Assembly: GCF_000230715.2 (NCBI RefSeq)
Contig: NC_019792.1
Location: 3,162,001-3,226,000 of the forward strand
DNA length: 64,000 bases
Direction of reading: 5' to 3'
DNA from: Natronobacterium gregoryi SP2
Lineage (GTDB): Archaea > Halobacteriota > Halobacteria > Halobacteriales > Natrialbaceae
Position numbers and translations under genes: made by a program. How positions within the stretch are numbered: the first letter of the stretch is position 1; each line of letters opens with the position of its first letter. Shown here one piece after another: positions 60,391 through 64,000 of this stretch. The notes under the pieces are model-generated. The model made no database searches, was not told the DNA's origin, and saw only the letters and a list, made by a program, of their open reading frames with translations.

Positions 60391-60786
60391 ATGCGATTCA
60401 CCAGAGCCAACTACTTCGAACTCGAGCCCGGTGAGGCGTTCTCGAGTGGCCTCCACACCCACTACGACCAGGAGGAGGTCTTCTACGTACAGGCGGGAAC
60501 CGCCATCTTCGACACCGGTACGGGCGAGGTCCCCGTCGAAGCCGGCGAAGTGATTCATTTTGCGCCAGGTGACTTTCAGCAAGGATACAACCCCGAGGAC
60601 GCCGAGGGCCGGGTTGTCGCCTTCGCCTTCGGCGCACCCGGGGCGAAACACGACTGGGATCAGATAGAATCACTGGTTTACTGTCGTCACTGCGACGACA
60701 AAGAGGGCCACAGCCTCTCGGTGACGGACGACGCCACCTTCGAACTGACCTGTTCGGAGTGTGGGAACTCGTTCGTCCTCGATTAA
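60391..60786 (+). CDS. Cupin-domain protein with zinc-ribbon-like tail, probably N-terminally truncated
   Basis: The 131-residue product starts MRFTRANYFELEPGEAFSSG, has the cupin motif HTHYDQEEVFYVQAG and ends with VYCRHCDDKEG and ELTCSECGNSFVLD, two Cys-x2-Cys knuckles. Related haloarchaeal cupins carry about 30 further N-terminal residues, so the IS element on its left probably removed the true start. The present ATG at 60391 may be an accidental restart. Its promoter would have been lost as well. Confidence 0.75.
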   Translation: MRFTRANYFELEPGEAFSSGLHTHYDQEEVFYVQAGTAIFDTGTGEVPVEAGEVIHFAPGDFQQGYNPEDAEGRVVAFAFGAPGAKHDWDQIESLVYCRHCDDKEGHSLSVTDDATFELTCSECGNSFVLD

Positions 60787-60835
60787 CCGGTCGACAGCCG
60801 GACGTTTTTTCACGTTGACGAGTGTCTGGAGAGAT

Positions 60836-61447
60836 ATGACCGTTGACGAGCAGTCGATGTCGGAGATCGACACGACCCTCTTCGTTACCGTCTCCGGACC
60901 ACCGGGCTGTGGCGCGACGACGCTCTGTGAACGCCTCTCGGAGGCGACCGGCTGTCCGTACGTCTCCGGCGGCGACATCTTCCGCGAAATCGCCGAAGAA
61001 CGGGACCTGACCCTCACACAACTGACCGCGAAAGCCGAAGAATCCGACGAGATCGATCGGGCCCTCGACCAGCGACTGCAGACGATCGCCGAAGAGTGGG
61101 GAATGGCCAACAAACCGTTTCTCCTCGAGTCACGGCTTGCGGGCTGGCTCGCTGGTGACCGTGCAGACCTTCGGATCTGGCTCGACGCCCCCGAAGAGGT
61201 CCGAGTTCGTCGGATCGAGGATCGCGTCGAAACCGAACCGGAGATGCGAGTCCGAGAAGTCAGCGAAGCCGGCCGGTACCAGTCGTACTACGAGATCGAC
61301 ATCGGCGAACGGGAGTTCTACGATCTCACGATCAACACTGCCCGCTGGGGGAAAGAGGCCGTCTTCGATATCGTCAGGGCTGCACTCGAGTCCTACGAGC
61401 CGTCGGAAGACGACGGTGCGTTCGAGACGCCTGCGATCGACCTCTAG
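60836..61447 (+). CDS. Cytidylate-kinase-like protein without P-loop lysine
   Basis: The 203-residue protein has the archaeal Cmk plan: SGPPGCGATTLCERL, PYVSGGDIFREIAEERDLTL, LLESRLAGWLAG, LRIWLDAPEEVRVRRI and YYEIDIGEREFYDLTINTARW. The phosphate-binding loop reads GPPGCGATT, with Ala27 where nucleoside kinases have Lys, so catalysis may be altered. The ATG at 60836 lies about 25-30 bp after GACGTTTTTT; a second in-frame ATG is at 60857. It converges on guaB with a 4-bp overlap. Confidence 0.85.
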   Translation: MTVDEQSMSEIDTTLFVTVSGPPGCGATTLCERLSEATGCPYVSGGDIFREIAEERDLTLTQLTAKAEESDEIDRALDQRLQTIAEEWGMANKPFLLESRLAGWLAGDRADLRIWLDAPEEVRVRRIEDRVETEPEMRVREVSEAGRYQSYYEIDIGEREFYDLTINTARWGKEAVFDIVRAALESYEPSEDDGAFETPAIDL

Positions 61448-62946
61448 CTACTGTCAGGAGAGTAGTTCGGTGCTTCGTCGGTGATGACGACGTCGTGGGC
61501 GTGGCTCTCGGCCTGACCAGCCGAGGAAATGCGGACGAACTCGCTGCGTTCCTTGAACGTGGGGATCGTCTCGGCACCGACATAGCCCATGCCCGACTGC
61601 ATTCCACCGGCGAGCTGGTGGAGTTCGGACTTGAGGGTACCCTTGTACGGTGTCGCCGCCTCGACGCCTTCGGGGACGTAGTCTTCCTCTTCGTCGGGCT
61701 CTTCTTTCAGATAGCGGTCACTGTCGCCGGACTTCATCGCCCCGACCGATCCCATGCCGCGGTACTGCTTGTACTTTTTGCCGTTCATCGTGACGACGCG
61801 GCCGGGTGCCTCCTCGGTGCCGGCGAAGTACGAACCGAGCATGACGGCGTCTGCACCGGCGGCGACTGCCTTGATAGCATCGCCGGAGTAACGGATACCG
61901 CCGTCCGCGATGACCGGAACGTCTTCCTGGCTGGCGACGTCGGCAACTTGCGCAACGGCAGTGATCTGGGGCATTCCCGCACCGGAGACGACGCGAGTGG
62001 TACAGATCGAGCCCGGACCGATACCGACCTTGATCCCGTCGGCGAAGTCGACGAGTTCCTGGGCGGCCTCGCGGGTACCGACGTTGCCGACGACGACGTC
62101 TGCCTCCACGGTTTCCTTGATCTCGCGTGCACCCTCGATGACGTTTCGATTGTGGGCGTGTGCGGTGTCGATAAAGAGGATATCCGCGCCGGCTTCGTCG
62201 GCCGCCTCGGCACGGTCGTCCTCGAAGGGGCTGACCGCGACGCCGAGCCGGAGCCGTCCCTCCTCGTCGCGGACGGCCTCCTTGTACTCACGCCGCTGGA
62301 GGATACCCTGCATCGTGACCAGCCCCACGAGGAGGTTCTCGTCGTCGACGACCGGAACGCGCTCGATCTTGTGCTCGTACATCAGATCGAACGCGTCGCG
62401 GGGATCGACGCCTTCATCGACCGTGATGACTTCGTCGGTCATCGCCTCGGTGACCGGATCGTCCTCGTTGACCTCGAGGTGCGGGCGGATGTCGGTGCTC
62501 GAGATGATGCCGAGTACTTCACCGCGCGTGTTGACGACGGGTGCGCCGCCGACACCTTCGTGAGCCATCAGGTTGTCTACCTCGCGGACGGTCATCTCGG
62601 GGTCCGCGGTGACCACATTCTCGGCGGGGATGACGAGCTCGTCGGCGCTTTTGACGCGTTCGATCTCCTCGACCATCTCGTCGACGTTCATGTTCCGGTG
62701 GAGGACGCCGAGACCGCCGTGGCGAGCCATCGCGATCGCCATTTCACTTTCCGTGACAGTGTCCATCGCCGCCGAGAGAATCGGGACCGACACCGCGACG
62801 TTCGTGGAGACTTGCGAGGTGAGGTCCGCGTCGTCCGGTTCGACCCGGCTCTCTTTGGGTCGCAATAAGACGTCGTCGAACGTTAGCGCTTCCGGTACCT
62901 GGAGTTTCGAAGAATAAGGCTCGTGCTCGGGAACGTCGTTCGCCAT
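61444..62946 (-). CDS. guaB: IMP dehydrogenase
   Basis: The 500-residue enzyme oxidises IMP to XMP with NAD+, the first committed step to GMP. Motifs include ALTFDDVLLRPKESRV at the N-terminus, two CBS repeats (residues about 105-220), the catalytic Cys loop GPGSICTTRVVSGAG and the flap GMGSVGAMKSGDSDRY. The ATG at 62944-62946 is the family start; an upstream frame extends 34 codons without conservation. With purM and purL it represents purine synthesis in this window. Confidence 0.97.
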   Translation of the reverse strand: MANDVPEHEPYSSKLQVPEALTFDDVLLRPKESRVEPDDADLTSQVSTNVAVSVPILSAAMDTVTESEMAIAMARHGGLGVLHRNMNVDEMVEEIERVKSADELVIPAENVVTADPEMTVREVDNLMAHEGVGGAPVVNTRGEVLGIISSTDIRPHLEVNEDDPVTEAMTDEVITVDEGVDPRDAFDLMYEHKIERVPVVDDENLLVGLVTMQGILQRREYKEAVRDEEGRLRLGVAVSPFEDDRAEAADEAGADILFIDTAHAHNRNVIEGAREIKETVEADVVVGNVGTREAAQELVDFADGIKVGIGPGSICTTRVVSGAGMPQITAVAQVADVASQEDVPVIADGGIRYSGDAIKAVAAGADAVMLGSYFAGTEEAPGRVVTMNGKKYKQYRGMGSVGAMKSGDSDRYLKEEPDEEEDYVPEGVEAATPYKGTLKSELHQLAGGMQSGMGYVGAETIPTFKERSEFVRISSAGQAESHAHDVVITDEAPNYSPDSS

Positions 62947-63153
62947 GTAAACCGTCCGAACCCGCGAGTCAAAAGCGTTGCGAGATGCGACCCGGCTGTG
63001 AACTGTCGACACGGTTCCCGACGGCGTGCTCGCAGCCCCGCAACACAAATTCGTACATCTGAAACCGTATCTGGCCGCTAGTGTTTGCGGACAAATGTAT
63101 CGTGAAAACTCGTCTCACACAACGTTTATTGACAATCCGATCATTGGTCTTGG

Positions 63154-63367
63154 TATGTACGCTGTGAGTTCCAGCGGGGCCCGAATCGGTGGTCGGATGA
63201 GTGCCGTCTCCGCCTCCAAATTTACATTCGGGAATATCAAACTCACAGCACGAGGGCGTAATCGGGCGGACTGGTGGAATCTCCTTCAAGCCTGCCACCA
63301 GTTGCAACCTGAACGGGAACGTCCGTCACATCGCCCACCGGCCTCGGGTCATGGCCATCGACCCTAA
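63154..63367 (+). other. Uncertain short ORF or leader between guaB and the DUF5794 gene
   Basis: A TATA-like ACGTTTATTGAC (63120-63131) is followed 23-34 bp later by an ATG at 63154 opening a 70-codon frame (MYAVSSSGARIGGRMSAVSA at its start). The peptide is basic and His/Pro-rich, unlike haloarchaeal proteins, so a non-coding leader of the downstream gene is at least as likely. The remainder of 62947-63370 shows no other gene or repeat. Confidence 0.25.
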
Positions 63368-63370
63368 GCC

Positions 63371-64000
63371 ATGAGCTCGTCCGAACACCCGGTTGCCCTC
63401 CGCCTCGAGTCGTTAGTCGGTGGTAACGCCCGCCTGCTGGCGCTGGTGATGATGCTACCGTTGATCGACGGCGTCTTCCCGGCGCTGATCCTCGCGGGCG
63501 CGCTCGACGACCCGATCGGGGCCGTCCAGGTCGGTCTGCTGATCTTCGGCGGCAGCGCGACGGTTGCCGTCATTCTGGCGGAGATGACCGGGACGCCCCG
63601 TGAACAGGCCAAGGTCGTCTTACTCGTCGGCATCCCGGTGATACTGCTCTCGGCGGTGCAGGCAGCGCTCGCGCCGGCAATCGAGAGCGTCCTCAATATC
63701 GTCATCTTCGAACGGTTCGCGGCACTCGTGATCCTCGCCATCGCGGCCAAAACTGCAAGCGCGACGATCGGCGAGTATCTCCCCAGCCCAGGAGTCATCA
63801 TCGGCCTCGGACTGGTTGCGAGCCTGGATCTCAACGGCATGGCGTTTATCATGATGGACGATCCTGCGCTGGTCGCAAACTCCATCCTTGCGGCCGTCGT
63901 TGGCGTCGTCTTCGCGCTGGCAGTCGCGCTCGGTGGCCCATACCTCCGGAAGTACATGGACATCGACCGGTTCCGCTTTGGCAGCGCGGTCGCACTCGGC
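63371..64000 (+). CDS. DUF5794-type multi-pass membrane protein (cut by window edge)
   Basis: The visible 210 residues begin MSSSEHPVALRLESLVGGNA and include membrane segments LLALVMMLPLIDGVFPALIL, VGLLIFGGSATVAVILAEM, VVLLVGIPVILLSAVQAAL and ILAAVVGVVFALAVALGG. The plan corresponds to haloarchaeal DUF5794 proteins of unknown function. The start follows four bases after the end of the short upstream frame. The gene continues beyond position 64000. Confidence 0.75.
   Translation, partial: MSSSEHPVALRLESLVGGNARLLALVMMLPLIDGVFPALILAGALDDPIGAVQVGLLIFGGSATVAVILAEMTGTPREQAKVVLLVGIPVILLSAVQAALAPAIESVLNIVIFERFAALVILAIAAKTASATIGEYLPSPGVIIGLGLVASLDLNGMAFIMMDDPALVANSILAAVVGVVFALAVALGGPYLRKYMDIDRFRFGSAVALG

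Overview
The window is chromosomal DNA of an extremely halophilic archaeon (class Halobacteria). The evidence is the high GC content, Asp/Glu-rich proteins, twin-arginine lipoproteins, TATA boxes about 25 nt upstream of leaderless starts, a TATA-binding protein gene, an ISH8-type insertion sequence, DpsA, and 2-oxoacid:ferredoxin oxidoreductase. The repeat content and gene set suggest the Natrialbales (Natrinema/Haloterrigena/Natronorubrum-like), but that placement is inference.

Layout. 1-3.0 kb: dnaJ (cut by the window edge) and dnaK, with repeats on both sides of dnaK. 3.2-4.2 kb: purM. 4.2-6.6 kb: a decaying block holding a multiply frameshifted redoxin, one intact unknown gene, a DUF547 remnant and a macro-domain gene split by an in-frame TAG. 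6.7-9.8 kb: a 54-aa protein behind an iron-box-like palindrome, dpsA, a YihY/BrkB membrane protein and a small conserved protein. 10.1-14.6 kb: a zinc/manganese-type ABC uptake locus whose two lipoproteins share a His-rich domain. 14.7-17.9 kb: ADP-forming acyl-CoA synthetase overlapping a BioD/DRTGG protein. 18-23.2 kb: PRC-barrel protein, TrkA-N/DHH protein, tRNA-Lys, mobB and a degenerate sensor kinase. 23.2-28.6 kb: purL and korAB. 28.9-33.9 kb: a 2-oxoacid/acetoin dehydrogenase set (E1 alpha, E1 beta, AcoX-like kinase, E2 fused to OsmC). 34.3-38.5 kb: HAD pseudogene, TBP, ISH8-like element and a catalytically degenerate tyrosine recombinase.

38.8-56.0 kb is a cell-surface/polysaccharide region: two paralogous alkaline-phosphatase-superfamily enzymes bracket a FemAB/GNAT protein, a DUF1616 protein, a GT-C-like membrane protein, a GT4 glycosyltransferase, a flippase, a secreted beta-helix protein, an ATP-grasp enzyme and a polysaccharide deacetylase. 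Its product is not predictable from sequence. 56.2-59.3 kb is a catabolic operon (Tyr-less SDR, cupin, fumarylacetoacetase-family protein) followed by an F420/LLM-type oxidoreductase. 59.4-60.8 kb is an IS5-family insertion that removed the 3' part of a gamma carbonic anhydrase gene and probably the 5' part of a cupin gene. The window ends with a cytidylate-kinase-like protein lacking the P-loop lysine, guaB, and the start of a DUF5794 membrane protein.

Two families of short dispersed elements run through the intergenic spaces. One is an 85-110 bp CTAG-bounded element, often in head-to-tail arrays sharing the CTAG. The other is an 85-90 bp GC-rich hairpin beginning or ending with TGATACGG, often touching stop codons. 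They explain most of the non-coding gaps and are, with the His-rich metal-binding module, the observations most worth following.
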